This document shows positions 18,934-29,200 of a stretch of 64,000 bases of DNA, one piece after another. The stretch lies in the NCBI RefSeq assembly GCF_030581075.1, contig NZ_JAUQSW010000003.1, positions 372,001 to 436,000 on the forward strand, written 5' to 3'. Below the pieces are notes generated by a model that was not told where the DNA came from, did no database searches, and was given only the letters and a program-made list of their open reading frames with translations. The DNA comes from Hymenobacter cheonanensis (GTDB lineage Bacteria > Bacteroidota > Bacteroidia > Cytophagales > Hymenobacteraceae). Each line of letters starts with the position of its first letter. Within the stretch, counting starts at the first letter, position 1. Made by a program: the position numbers and the translations under genes.

Positions 18934-19968
18934 ATGCGTAATCTCATCGCGTTTCTGCTGCGCTTTCAGGGCGTTATGCTCTTCGTGCTGCTGGAGGTGG
19001 TGAGCCTGTTTTTGTTTATAACCAACAGCTCGTACCAGCGGGCGGCGTTCTTCAACTCGGCCAATGCCTACGCGGGCGCGCTGCTGGCCCGCCGCACCCA
19101 GGTGACCGACTACTTTCGGCTCGATGAGCTGAACCGCCAACTGCTGGCCGACAACGCCAAGCTGCGCCAGCAGCTGTACCCGCCCGATTTTACGCGCCGC
19201 GAGGCCGACTCGCTGCCCGTGGGCCGCGATACGCTGGGCCACCTCATCTACCGCCACCTGCGGCCCGACCCCAGCCTGGCGCTGGCCGCCCCGGCGGCGC
19301 AAGTGCCGGGCGCCAAAGGCAAAACGCAAACCCTCGCGCCGCGGCCCGACACGCTGCTGCTAGGAGGCGCCAAGCTGCCTACCCGCGATGCGGAGTACCC
19401 GCTGGTGCCGGCGCGGGTGCTCAACAACTCGCTGCGCGCCGTGGATAACTACCTGACCCTGAACGTGGGGACCGCTGATGGCGTGCAGCCCGGGCTAGGG
19501 GTGCTGAGCGCCTATGGGGTGGTAGGCCAGGTGAAATCGGCAAGCGAGCACTACGCCACGGTGTTCTCGCTGCTGCACTCGAAGATGGCGGTGGCGGCCA
19601 AAATAAAGCGCGACGGTACCTTTGGCAGCGTGAAATGGCCCGGGGAAGATTACAGCCACGCGCTGCTCGACTACATTCCGCGCCAGAACCGCCTGGCCGT
19701 GGGCGACTCGGTGGTGACGTCGGGCTACAACGCTATTTTTCCGGAGGGCGTGTTTGTGGGTACCGTAGAGTCGTTTGTGAAGGAGCCCGACAAGAATTTC
19801 TGGACGGTGCGGCTGCGGCTAGGCGTCGATTTCAGCCGCCTCACCTACGTGTACGTGGTGCACAACCGCCCCCGCACCGAGCGCGACTCGCTCGAAACGG
19901 CCCTCACCGCCCCCGAGCCGGCGCCCGCCAAGGCCCCCGCCAAACAGCCCACCCGCCCAAGCCGATGA
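18934..19968 (+). CDS. mreC: Rod shape-determining protein MreC
   Basis: A 344-aa bitopic protein. One N-terminal membrane helix (about residues 10-30) is followed by a coiled coil (LDELNRQLLADNAKLRQQL) and a periplasmic two-barrel domain with VGTADGVQPGLGVLS and VVTSGYNAIFPEGVFVG. The C-terminus is Pro/Ala-rich. MreC links MreB filaments to PBP2 outside the membrane. Its stop overlaps the mreD start as ATGA. Confidence 0.94.
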   Translation: MRNLIAFLLRFQGVMLFVLLEVVSLFLFITNSSYQRAAFFNSANAYAGALLARRTQVTDYFRLDELNRQLLADNAKLRQQLYPPDFTRREADSLPVGRDTLGHLIYRHLRPDPSLALAAPAAQVPGAKGKTQTLAPRPDTLLLGGAKLPTRDAEYPLVPARVLNNSLRAVDNYLTLNVGTADGVQPGLGVLSAYGVVGQVKSASEHYATVFSLLHSKMAVAAKIKRDGTFGSVKWPGEDYSHALLDYIPRQNRLAVGDSVVTSGYNAIFPEGVFVGTVESFVKEPDKNFWTVRLRLGVDFSRLTYVYVVHNRPRTERDSLETALTAPEPAPAKAPAKQPTRPSR

Positions 19969-20495
19969 GTGTGCTAGGGGTACTCGTGCGGCAGTTGCTG
20001 CGGTTTGGGCTGTATGCCGGGATGCAGGTGCTCATTGTGGGGCAGCTGCCGCCGCTGTTTGGGCTGGGCTGGTGCTTTCTGTACCTGGGCTTTGTACTGT
20101 TTTTACCGCTGGGCACGCCCATTTCCCTGCAGCTGCTGCTGGGCTTTGGCATGGGCCTGGCCATGGACATCAGCTACGATACCGGGGGGCTGCACGCCGC
20201 CGCGGCCGTGCTGCTGGCCTACCTGCGCCCCTGGGTGCTGCGCCTGCTTACGCCCCGTGATGGCTACGACGCCCAGGACACCGTAAACGTGCACCAAATG
20301 GGCTGGCAATGGTTTATGGTGTATCTGCTGCTGCTCGTGAGCCTGCACCACGTAGTATATTTTTTCCTGGAGCTAGGCTCGTTTCAGCACCCGTTGCGCA
20401 CGCTGGGGCGGGTGGGCGTGAGCATCCTGTTCACCAGCACGGCCTTGCTGATAGTGCAGCTGCTGTTCTTCCCGGTGCGGCGCAGCCGCAGCTAG
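19965..20495 (+). CDS. mreD: Rod shape-determining protein MreD
   Basis: A 176-aa integral membrane protein of about five helices. The ATG at 19965 overlaps the mreC stop by four bases. The segment LGFGMGLAMDISYDTGGLHA resembles the conserved MreD core. No pbp2/rodA follows; instead the gene runs head-on into arsC with a 4-bp overlap of the coding ends. Confidence 0.88.
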   Translation: MSVLGVLVRQLLRFGLYAGMQVLIVGQLPPLFGLGWCFLYLGFVLFLPLGTPISLQLLLGFGMGLAMDISYDTGGLHAAAAVLLAYLRPWVLRLLTPRDGYDAQDTVNVHQMGWQWFMVYLLLLVSLHHVVYFFLELGSFQHPLRTLGRVGVSILFTSTALLIVQLLFFPVRRSRS

Positions 20496-20929
20496 GCGGA
20501 CTTGGCGCCGAAGTGGTTTTGTACAAAACCGTTGGCGTAAGCTTTTACTTCGTCGCGCACGCGCCGAAACTGCGCTAGTATTTCTGCCTCGCTGCCGGTA
20601 GCCTTGGCGGGGTCCGCAAAATTGTGGTGCAGCTTCTGGGCCGAGGAAGGAAAAACCGGGCAAGCCTCCTGGGCATGGTCGCACACCGTGAGCACGTAGT
20701 GGAAGGGCACGGCGGCATACTCAGCCACATGGTTGCTGGTGTGCTGCGCAATATCGACGCCGTCTTCGGCCATCACCTGCACGGCGCGGGGGTTGAGGCC
20801 GTGGGTTTCGACGCCGGCCGAGTACACGGCCGCCCGCGCCCCTAGCAGCTGCCGCAGGTAGCCGTGCAGCAGCTGGCTGCGGCACGAGTTGCCGGTGCAC
20901 AGCACCAGGATGTTGGGAGGGCTAGCCAT
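20492..20929 (-). CDS. arsC: Arsenate reductase ArsC, low-molecular-weight phosphatase (thioredoxin-coupled) type
   Basis: A 145-aa enzyme reducing arsenate to arsenite. The P-loop CTGNSCRSQ (about residues 11-19) matches CX5R. The resolving cysteines are in LTVCDHAQEACPVFP, as in S. aureus-type ArsC. It is last in the arsenic operon, 27 bp after the channel gene. The ATG at 20929 puts the P-loop at its usual distance; an in-frame upstream ATG would add 8 unlikely residues. Confidence 0.92.
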   Translation of the reverse strand: MASPPNILVLCTGNSCRSQLLHGYLRQLLGARAAVYSAGVETHGLNPRAVQVMAEDGVDIAQHTSNHVAEYAAVPFHYVLTVCDHAQEACPVFPSSAQKLHHNFADPAKATGSEAEILAQFRRVRDEVKAYANGFVQNHFGAKSA

Positions 20930-20956
20930 AAAAGGTAAATTATTGATAGTCAAAGT

Positions 20957-21631
20957 TTAATTAGTAGTTGGCAGCGGCTCTTCAAGTAGGTAGCTAAGGG
21001 CCACTGCGGCCAGCGCGCCGGCCACCGGGGCGGTGAGGTACACCCACAGGCCGGCCAGCTGCCCGCTCACCACGGCGGGGCCGAGCGAGCGCACGGGGTT
21101 CATGGAAGCCCCGGTGAGCGGCCCGGCTACCAGGGCTTCGAGGGCCACCATAGCCCCCACGGCCAGGCCGGCGGTGATGCCTTTTTCGCGCGCGCCCACC
21201 GATACGCGCAGCACCAGCAGCATAAGCGCCGCCGTTAGCAGTGCCTCCAGCAGCCAGGTGGCGCCCGGGGCTAGCCGGCTGTGCGTGCCCCCGAGGCCCG
21301 TAGCCACGGCCGCCGGCAGCAGCCGGGCCAGGCTGGCGCTGGCGGCCAGCGCCCCCAGGCTCTGGGCCGCGGCGTAGGGCAGCACCAGCCGCCCCGGCAG
21401 CCGCCCGGCCGCCCAAAAGCCGATGGTTACGGCCGGGTTGGCGTGCGCGCCCGAGCTATCGCCAAAGGCGTAGATAATAACGACTACCACCAGCCCAAAG
21501 GCCGCCGCCACGCCACCGTGGCCTAGTTGGTGCGTGAGGTTCTCGACTGCAATGGCCCCGGTGCCCGCCGCCACCAGCAAGTAGGTGGCCAGCCACTCGG
21601 CCAGCAGCAGCCGCGCGTAGCGCCGCCTCAT
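20957..21631 (-). CDS. MIP-family channel (AqpS-like aquaglyceroporin) of the arsenic operon
   Basis: A 224-aa six-helix channel. The first NPA box is complete (GAHANPAVTIGFW); the second is altered to NPV (GASMNPVRSLGP). In Sinorhizobium an aquaglyceroporin (AqpS) replaces ArsB and lets arsenite made by ArsC leave by diffusion; the gene order here suggests the same. The start overlaps the upstream acetyltransferase stop (ATGA), so the 464-aa open frame reaching 22351 is not the protein. Confidence 0.87.
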   Translation of the reverse strand: MRRRYARLLLAEWLATYLLVAAGTGAIAVENLTHQLGHGGVAAAFGLVVVVIIYAFGDSSGAHANPAVTIGFWAAGRLPGRLVLPYAAAQSLGALAASASLARLLPAAVATGLGGTHSRLAPGATWLLEALLTAALMLLVLRVSVGAREKGITAGLAVGAMVALEALVAGPLTGASMNPVRSLGPAVVSGQLAGLWVYLTAPVAGALAAVALSYLLEEPLPTTN

Positions 21632-22152
21632 GCGGCTGGCGGGCCAGGTGCCGCGCCCACCACAGCGCTGCGGCGTTCCAGCAGCAGCGTGTCGCGCCAC
21701 TGGCCGCGCAGCTGGCTGATGCGCTCGCGCCGCCCCACCGTGCGAAAGCCCTGGCCGGCGTGCAGCGCCAGGCTGGCCGCGTTTTCCGGAAAAATACCCG
21801 CCTGCAAGGTCCACAGGCCGTGCTGCTCTGCCGCGGCTACCAGGGCGGCCAGCAGCTGCCGGCCCACGCCCCGGCCCCGCGCCTCGGCCACGATGTAGAT
21901 GCTTACCTCGGCCACGCCCGCGTACACGCAGCGGCTCGATACCGGCGAGAGCGCCGCCCAGCCCAGCACCTGGCCATCGGCCGCGGCGGCTACCAGGCGG
22001 CAGTGGGGCAGGTGGCCGGCATCCCAGGCCTCCCAGCCAGGGGCTTCGGTAGTGAAAGTGGCCTGGCCGGTGGCGATGCCGGCCTCGTAGATGGCGCGCA
22101 CGGCGGGCCAGTGCGCGGCCCCTAGCGGCTGAATGGTGAAAGCAGAAATCAT
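21628..22152 (-). CDS. GNAT acetyltransferase, arsinothricin/phosphinothricin (ArsN1-like) family
   Basis: A 174-aa GNAT enzyme. The acetyl-CoA loop is ARGRGVGRQLLAAL (about residues 98-111). The family core is seen in YEAGIATGQATFTTEAPGWE and GFRTVGRRERISQL. Members N-acetylate arsinothricin or phosphinothricin, and the arsenic operon favours arsinothricin. Coupled by ATGA overlap to the channel gene. Confidence 0.84.
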   Translation of the reverse strand: MISAFTIQPLGAAHWPAVRAIYEAGIATGQATFTTEAPGWEAWDAGHLPHCRLVAAAADGQVLGWAALSPVSSRCVYAGVAEVSIYIVAEARGRGVGRQLLAALVAAAEQHGLWTLQAGIFPENAASLALHAGQGFRTVGRRERISQLRGQWRDTLLLERRSAVVGAAPGPPAA

Positions 22153-22193
22153 GGCGCGGAAATAAACGGGGCCCGGCCCGGGCCGGTGGGCAT

Positions 22194-22652
22194 TTAGCAG
22201 CACCCGCCGCCCGGCGTGCAGCCCGTGGCTTGCAGCTGGGGCAGCGCCAGGCTGAAGCTGGGTAGGCCGCACGCATCCTGCGCCAGGCAGGCCGTTTGCT
22301 TGGGCGTGAGCACGAAATCGGTGCCATCGAAGGCCAGCCCAAACTTGCCAATCGTGGCCTGCTGGTACTCCACCTCGATAGCCAGGTCCTCGCTGCCCAG
22401 AATGCGCCCCGAGAGCTGCAAAATGTGCAGAAACTTTTGCGGGGCCAGCCGGTGGTCGTAGTCGCCGGCCTCCCAGAGCTGAAAATTAGCCACGGCTTCG
22501 CGCCGCTCTACGCCCCCGCAATCGATAAAATGCTTGGTTACCAGGCCCACTTCCGTCACATGGAAATGCTTGGGCAGGTAGGTGCCGTCGGGCAGGCGAA
22601 AATTGACGGCCGCGAGCCCGGCCAGGGCTTGCTTCATTTCGGAGATGCGCAT
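22194..22652 (-). CDS. DUF6428 family protein
   Basis: A 152-aa cytosolic protein, second in the arsenic operon. It begins MRISEMKQALAGL and contains PKHFHVTEVGLVTKHFIDCGG, which resembles proteins that accompany arsR in Bacteroidota. It ends CTPGGGCC, a cysteine cluster that could bind arsenite or another soft metal. The biochemical role is unknown. Confidence 0.75.
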   Translation of the reverse strand: MRISEMKQALAGLAAVNFRLPDGTYLPKHFHVTEVGLVTKHFIDCGGVERREAVANFQLWEAGDYDHRLAPQKFLHILQLSGRILGSEDLAIEVEYQQATIGKFGLAFDGTDFVLTPKQTACLAQDACGLPSFSLALPQLQATGCTPGGGCC

Positions 22653-22676
22653 AGAGGAAGGCAGAAGGTAGAAAAA

Positions 22677-23027
22677 TCAGCAAGCACAAGGCCCGCCGGG
22701 CCCACAAGCGGGGCTAGCCGAGGCGGCATCGAAAAATGCGAGAAACTGCTGCCGCACCTGGGCCAGCAGCTCGGTATTGAGGCAGTAGCAAACGGTGAGC
22801 CCATCGATTTCACCCCGAATGAGGTCGAGGGCCTTCAACTCTTGCAGATGCTGGAAAACGGTGGTGCGCGCCAGCGGCAGCTCGGCGGCGATATCGCCCG
22901 AGATGCAGGTGGTTTTGCTGGCCAGCAGCTGCACAATGGCCACGCGTGCCGGGTGCGCCAGGGCCTTGGCTACGCGGGCCAGCTGCTGCTGCTCGGTGGT
23001 GAAGACGGTGGTTTTGGCGCGTGTCAT
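22677..23027 (-). CDS. arsR: ArsR-family metalloregulator
   Basis: A 116-aa winged-helix repressor. The DNA-recognition helix region is LPLARTTVFQHLQELKALDL. Candidate arsenite ligands are the cysteine in KTTCISGD, those in VCYCLN, and a C-terminal cluster (CGPGGPCAC). It is first in its operon and presumably autoregulated through the inverted repeat at 23047-23087. The ATG at 23027 is preferred over an upstream alternative start that would lie in the operator. Confidence 0.88.
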   Translation of the reverse strand: MTRAKTTVFTTEQQQLARVAKALAHPARVAIVQLLASKTTCISGDIAAELPLARTTVFQHLQELKALDLIRGEIDGLTVCYCLNTELLAQVRQQFLAFFDAASASPACGPGGPCAC

Positions 23028-23046
23028 GGGGTAACGTAAGTACTTA

Positions 23047-23087
23047 TGTCGCAAATATACGGCATACTATGTCGTGTGTTTGCGACA
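23047..23087 (-). promoter_or_regulatory. Candidate ArsR operator and arsenic-operon promoter
   Basis: A perfect 9-bp inverted repeat, TGTCGCAAA (23047-23055) and TTTGCGACA (23079-23087), lies 20 bp before the arsR start. On the minus strand the inner end overlaps TATATTTG (23052-23059), a perfect -7 element. A repressor bound here would block RNA polymerase. Confidence 0.65.
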
Positions 23088-23226
23088 AGGTGAAAAAAGC
23101 GGTTTTAAGGGTAGTCAGGCTGAGTAGGTTGGGGGAGTGGCCCGCGGCGGCGGGCGCCCGGCCGTGTGCACTTGGCCTGGTTCTGGCATCTTTGGAGTAC
23201 TAACCCCGGCCATATAGCTTGCTGCC

Positions 23227-26200
23227 ATGCGCTATTTCCTCCTTTTCTGCTGCCTGCTGATGACTGTTTTTCTTGCCGATTCGGCCGCGCCCGGGCCGCC
23301 TTCCCCGCTAGCCGCGCAGTGGAAGAAGATTGACGCCCTGCTGGCCAGGGAGCAGACTGCCAGCGCCGCGCCGCTGGTCGAGAAAATATACCAGCAGGCG
23401 AAAAAAGAAAACAACGCCCCGGCCTACGTGCGGGCGCTGCTCTACAAAATCCGGCTGCTCGAGAACAAGGAGAATGACGCCGACGAAAAGGCCATCGCGC
23501 TGCTCGAAAAAGACCTGAAAACGGCGCAGTTTCCGGCCCGGCCTATTTTGCACTCGCTGCTAGGGGGCTTGTACAGTGCCTATTATAACGAGCACCGCTA
23601 CCAGCTCTACGAGCGCACCAGCGGCGCGGCGCCCACCACCGACCCGGCCACGCCCGGCCGGGCCGACGGCGGCACCAGCCTTGCCACCTGGGACGCCGGC
23701 CGGCTAGGGGCCGCCATTGTGCGGCACTACGAGCAGTCGGTGGCCGACGAGCCCCAGCGCCAGCTCAAAACGACCCTGGCCGACCTCGGCGACCTGGCCA
23801 CCGGCGGCGATACCGAAGGCCGGGCCCTGCGCCCCACGCTGTATGACCTGCTGGCCCAGCGCGCCATCGCGGGCCTGCAAAACCAGGAACTGTTCGTCAC
23901 AAAGCCCGAGCAGCAGTGGCAGCCCACGGAACCCAGGCTCTTCGGCAGCGCCCAGGAGTTTGCGGCGCTGAAGCTAAGCGCCCCGGTCGCCGACTCGCTC
24001 AATGGCCAGCTGCTGGCGCTGCGGCTGTTGCAGCGCCTCACGGCCGCCCGGCTGGCCGCCAATAACCCGGCTGCCCTGGCCGACGTGGACTTGCAGCGCC
24101 TCGATTATGTGCACGGCCTTACCGAAGGCACCGACGTGGCTAGCCAGTACGAGCCCGCGCTGGCCCGCCTGGCCGAGCAGTATAAAGCGCTGCCCATCAG
24201 CACTGAGTTTATTGCCAAGCAGGCCGAAGCCCGGCGCACCGCTGGTGATAACGTGGCCGCCGTAGCCCTCACGCGGGCCGCCGAGGCGCGGTTTCCGAAG
24301 TCGCGCGGCGCGGCGCGGGCCCGGCAGCTACGCGCCGAGATGGAGCAGCCCGAGCTAGCCTTCTCGGCCGCCGAGATGGTGGTGCCCGGCCAGCCCTGGC
24401 GCCTCGACCTCACCACGCGCAACGTGCCTGAGCTGCACGCCTGGGCCTACCGCATCACGGCGAAGGAGTGGCAGCAGGGCACCGGCTACGACCCCCAAAA
24501 CCGCCCGCTGGCCAAGCGTTTTGCTCGCGCCTTAAAGGCCGCGCCAGCCGCCACCTGGGCCGTGCCGCTGCCCGCCCACCCGCTTGATTATAAAGAGCAA
24601 AAACTAGCAGCGGCGGGCGCGGCACTACCAGCCGGCTACTACCTCATTTTGCTCAGTAACAAGGCCCAGCTTTCCACCGACCCGGCCGTGAAGTCGGCGC
24701 CGGCCGGCACCGTCACGGCCTACGCCGTGCTGGGGGCCAGCCAGCTCAGTCTCGTGCATCGCACTAATGCGGCTACGGGGACTACCTCCCTGCTGCTGCT
24801 TGACCGGGCTAGCGGCGCGCCGCTGGCGGGGGTGAAAAACCAGGCCAACTTTAGCGTGTACAACCGCACCACGCAGCGCGACGACCGCCGCCTGGGCGAG
24901 GTGCTGCCCACCAGCGCCACCGGCGAAGTTGAAATCCCCGGCCCCAACAAAGCCAGCGACGCGCTGGGCCGCGAGCAGCTGAGCGGCGTGCGCTCGTGGC
25001 TCGGCCGCGATACGCTGCTTACGCCGCTCAACGCCTACTACTTCCCTGGCCGCCAGAATGAGGCTGAACAAGCGCAGCGGCGCACGTTTCTCTTTACCGA
25101 CCGCGCCATTTACCGGCCGGGCCAGACGGTCTATTTCAAAGGCATTCTGACTCAAAGCCTCGGCGGCAAGGCTAGCCTGCTGACTGGCCAGCCAGTGAGC
25201 GTGCGCCTCGTGGACGTGAACGGCCAGACCGTGCAGACGCTCACCTTCACCACTTCCGATTTTAGCTCTTTCAACGGCTCGCTGGTGCTGCCCACCGGCC
25301 TGCTCAATGGCGAAATGCAGCTGCAAACCGACCACGGTAGCCTCAGCTTCGCAGTCGAAGACTACAAGCGGCCGACCTTCCTAGTCACGCTCGACTCGGT
25401 ACCCGGCCGGCCACAGCTCGGCCAGCCACTGACCCTGAACGGCCGCGCCCGCGCCTACGCCGGCCAGGCCACCGACGGGGCGAGCGTGAAATACCGCATC
25501 ACGCGCCGCGAGCTGTGGCCGCTGTTTGACTACGGCTTTGGCGGCGGGCGTGGCATCATGCGGCCCGGCCCGCGCGGCGGCACGCAGGAAATTGCCCACG
25601 GCACTACTACCACCGATGCCGAAGGCCGCTTTGCCATCACGTTCACGCCGCCGTTGGTGCCCAAGCAGTCGAGCCGGGGCCGCTGGGAGCCAGGCTACCT
25701 CTTCGAAGTAACTGCCGACGTGACCGACGCGGCCGGCGAAACCCGCACCGGCACCCGCTATGTGGTGCTGGGCCGCAACCCGCTTAGCCTGCGCCTCGCC
25801 GGCCCCGACCAGGCCGACAAGGCCAGGCTGCCCGCCTTCACGCTGCTCGGCACCAACGCCACCGGCGAGCCGCTGCCTGCCACCGGCACCCTGCGCCTGC
25901 TAGCCCGCCGCTACCGCTCCAACCCGCCCGGCGTGCCCGGCCCCGCCCCCGAAACCACCGACAACGAGCTGCCCGCCGAGCTGGTCAAAACCCTGCCCTT
26001 CGACACCCACGCCAGCCCGGTGCTCGACCTGCGCGCCGCCCTGGCTAGCTTGCCCACCGGCCGCTACCGCCTCGAAGCCCAGGCTGCCGGCGCCGACTCG
26101 GCTCGCGCTAGTCTCGACTTCACGCTCTTCGACTCCAACGCTGCCACCGTGCCCTTCGCCACGCCCGACTGGTTCGTGGCCCTCGCCGATACCGTGGCGC

Positions 26201-29200
26201 CCGGCCAGTCCGCCGCCGTGCTGCTGGGCAGCAGCGAGGCCGACGCCCGCATCCTGCTCGAAGTAGAGCGCGGCGGCCAGCTGCTGCGCCGCGAGTGGCT
26301 GACCCTGAAAGCCGGCGAGCAGCGCCGCCTGGCCGTAGCCAGCGGCTCGGCCGATGCGCGCGGCCCGCTCTATATCCACACCACGCAGGTGCGCGACGGC
26401 CGCCTCTACCGCCACGACGCCACCGTGCAGGTAACCGAGCAGCCCCAGCCGCTGCGCTTGGCCATCGCCACCTTCCGCGACCGGCTAGCCCCCGGCCAGC
26501 GCGAAACCTGGCGCCTCACCATCCGCCAGGCCAACGGCCGCCCTGCCGATGCCGAGCTGCTCGCCACCCTCTACGACCAGAGCCTGGACGTATTCCGTCC
26601 GCACAGCTTTCAGGGGTTGGAGTTTGGTGGGAACTACTTCCCAGCGCGGTTCGGCTGGCAGGGGAATTTTGGGGAGTTTAATTCGGAATCTTATGCTACT
26701 ACGAATGATGGACTGGGGCCGAAGGAGGTACGCTACCCGCAGCTTAACGATTGGCAGCGGCATTTAGATGAAGTGCCCGACCAAGAAGAATTGAAAGACA
26801 AAGTCGTTTCCACGATTACTGTAAAGGGCAACTCGGATATGTATGAGCCTTCAGGTAAAATTGGTGCTCCCAGCGCTGGCCCTAGCCGCCGCGCTCGGGC
26901 TGCGTCGCCAATGATGGCTTTGCAAGGCAAGGTTGCCGGGGTAGCTATTAGCGGCAATGGCTATGTTCATGCCGAAGACAGCAATGCACAGCCAAAGACC
27001 GCCCCCGACCTCACCACCATCGCCGCCCGGAGCGACTTCCGCGAAACGGCCTTCTGGCAGCCCGCCCTGCGCACCGACCAAAACGGCGACGTAGTGCTCG
27101 AATTCCAGATGCCCGAGGCCGTGACGCGCTGGCAGCTGCTGGCCCTGGCCCACGACCGCAGCCTGCACACCGGCCAGCTAGCCCGCCAGCTCGTGACGCA
27201 GAAAGAAATTCAAATCACGCCCAACGCCCCGCGCTTCCTGCGGCCCGGCGATGCGTTCACCTTCCCCGCTAAGTTCTCCAACCTCACCGACCACGCCACC
27301 AGCGGCACGGCCCAGCTCTTCCTGCTCGACGCCGCCACCGGCCAGGATATCACCAGCCAGCTCCTCAAAGGCCCGGCCCAGCTGCCGGTGAGCGCCGCCG
27401 CCCACCAAAGCGCCGCGCTAGGGTGGGAGCTGGCCATCCCGGCCGACTTCGCCCCCGTGGCCGTGACCTACCGCGTGGTAGCCCAAACCAGCGGCGAAGC
27501 TGAGCCCACAGCGGAAGCTAGTGCCAATGCGAAAGGCAAAAAGAAAAATCGCCAAGCTCCCCTCCCCCGCAGGGGAGGGGCCGGGGGTGGGGCTACCTAC
27601 TCCGACGGCGAGGAAAACACCCTGCCTGTCCTGCCCAACCGCATCCTCATCACCGAGAGCCTGCCGCTGCCGCTGGCCGGCCCCGGCACCCGTGAGTTTG
27701 AGCTAAAGAAGCTCACGAGCACCGCCAGTCCCACCCGGCGCAACTACTCGCTCACGCTCGAAATGACGGCCAACCCCGCCTGGTACGCCGTGCAGAGCCT
27801 GCCCTACCTGCTCGAATACCCCTACGAGTGCTCGGAGCAGACCTTCGCCCGCCTCTACGCCAACCTGCTCGCCGCCCAGATTCTCAAGAGCAACCCGCGC
27901 TTCCGCACCGTGCTGGCCGAGTGGCAGCGCCAGGCTCAGAGCGGCACCGCCGCCCAGCAAAACGCCCTCGCCAGCAAGCTCGCCCAAAACCAGGAGTTGA
28001 AAAATATTCTGCTGCAAGAAACCCCCTGGGTGCGCGATGCCCAGGGCGAAACCGAGCGGCTAGCCCGCCTCAGCAGCTTGTTCGACGAAGTCCGGCTGAA
28101 AGCCGAAACCACCCGCACCCTCGCCAAGCTGCAAGCCATGCAGCTGCCCGATGGCTCGTTTCCGTGGTTTGAAAAAATGCCCGCCGACCGCTACATCACC
28201 CAGCTCATCGTGGCTGGCTTCGGCAAGCTCCAAAAGCTCGGCGCCTTCGACGCCAGCCAGGACAACGCGGCGCGCAACATCCTGCAACACGCCCTGCACT
28301 ACCTCGACGGCGCCCTGGCCCGCGACTACGCCGAGCTGCGCCGCCAAAAAGCCGTGAAGCTGGCCGACAACCACCTCGATGACCTCGAAATTCAGGCGCT
28401 CTACGCCCGCAGCTTCTGGCTAGCCCAGCCCGTAGCCGCCGAGGCCCAGCCCGCCTACGCCTACTACCGCACCCAGGCCGCCAGCCACTGGGCCGGCCGC
28501 ACCCGCTACCTGCAAGCGCAACTCGCGCTAGCCCTGTTCCGCGAAAATGCTAAGGCTCCGGCCGCCCAGGCCGTCATGCAGGCCCTGGCCGAAAACGCCC
28601 TGCACAGCCCAGAGCTAGGCATGTATTGGAAAGACGTGCAGCCCGGCTACTACTGGCGCGAGGCCCCTGTGGAAACCCAGGCTACCCTCATCGAAGCCTT
28701 CGACGAAATCAAGAACGCCCAGAAAGCAGTCGATGAGCTGAAGCTCTGGCTGCTGGCCCACAAGCAAACCCACAGCTGGGAAAGCACCCGCGCCACCGCC
28801 GACGCCTGCTACGCCCTGCTGCTGCGCGGCACGAGCTGGCTGGCCCCCGCCCAGCCGTTGCAGGTGAGCATGGGTGGCCAGGCCATCAGGCCTGAGGCCA
28901 CGCAGGCCGGCACCGGCTACTATAGACAGACCTGGCCCGCCGCCGACATCCAGCCCGCCCAGGGCAAGGTAACGGTGACCAAAACCGACGCTGGCCCGGC
29001 CTGGGGCGCGCTCTACTGGCAGTATTTCGAAGACCTCGATAAGGTGACGCCCGCCGCCTCGCCGCTCAGCGTCGAGCGCCAGCTTTACCGCGAAACCCGC
29101 ACCGCCGCCGGCCCGCAGCTCGAACGCATTACTACTGCCACGCCCCTGCGCGTGGGCGATGCCCTAGTGGTGCGCCTAGTATTGCGCACCAACCGCGCCC

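Noticed and set aside
20957..22351. A 464-aa fusion protein ending in the MIP channel
   Set aside because: Its first half overlaps the acetyltransferase gene in another frame, and the channel has its own coupled ATG at 21631.
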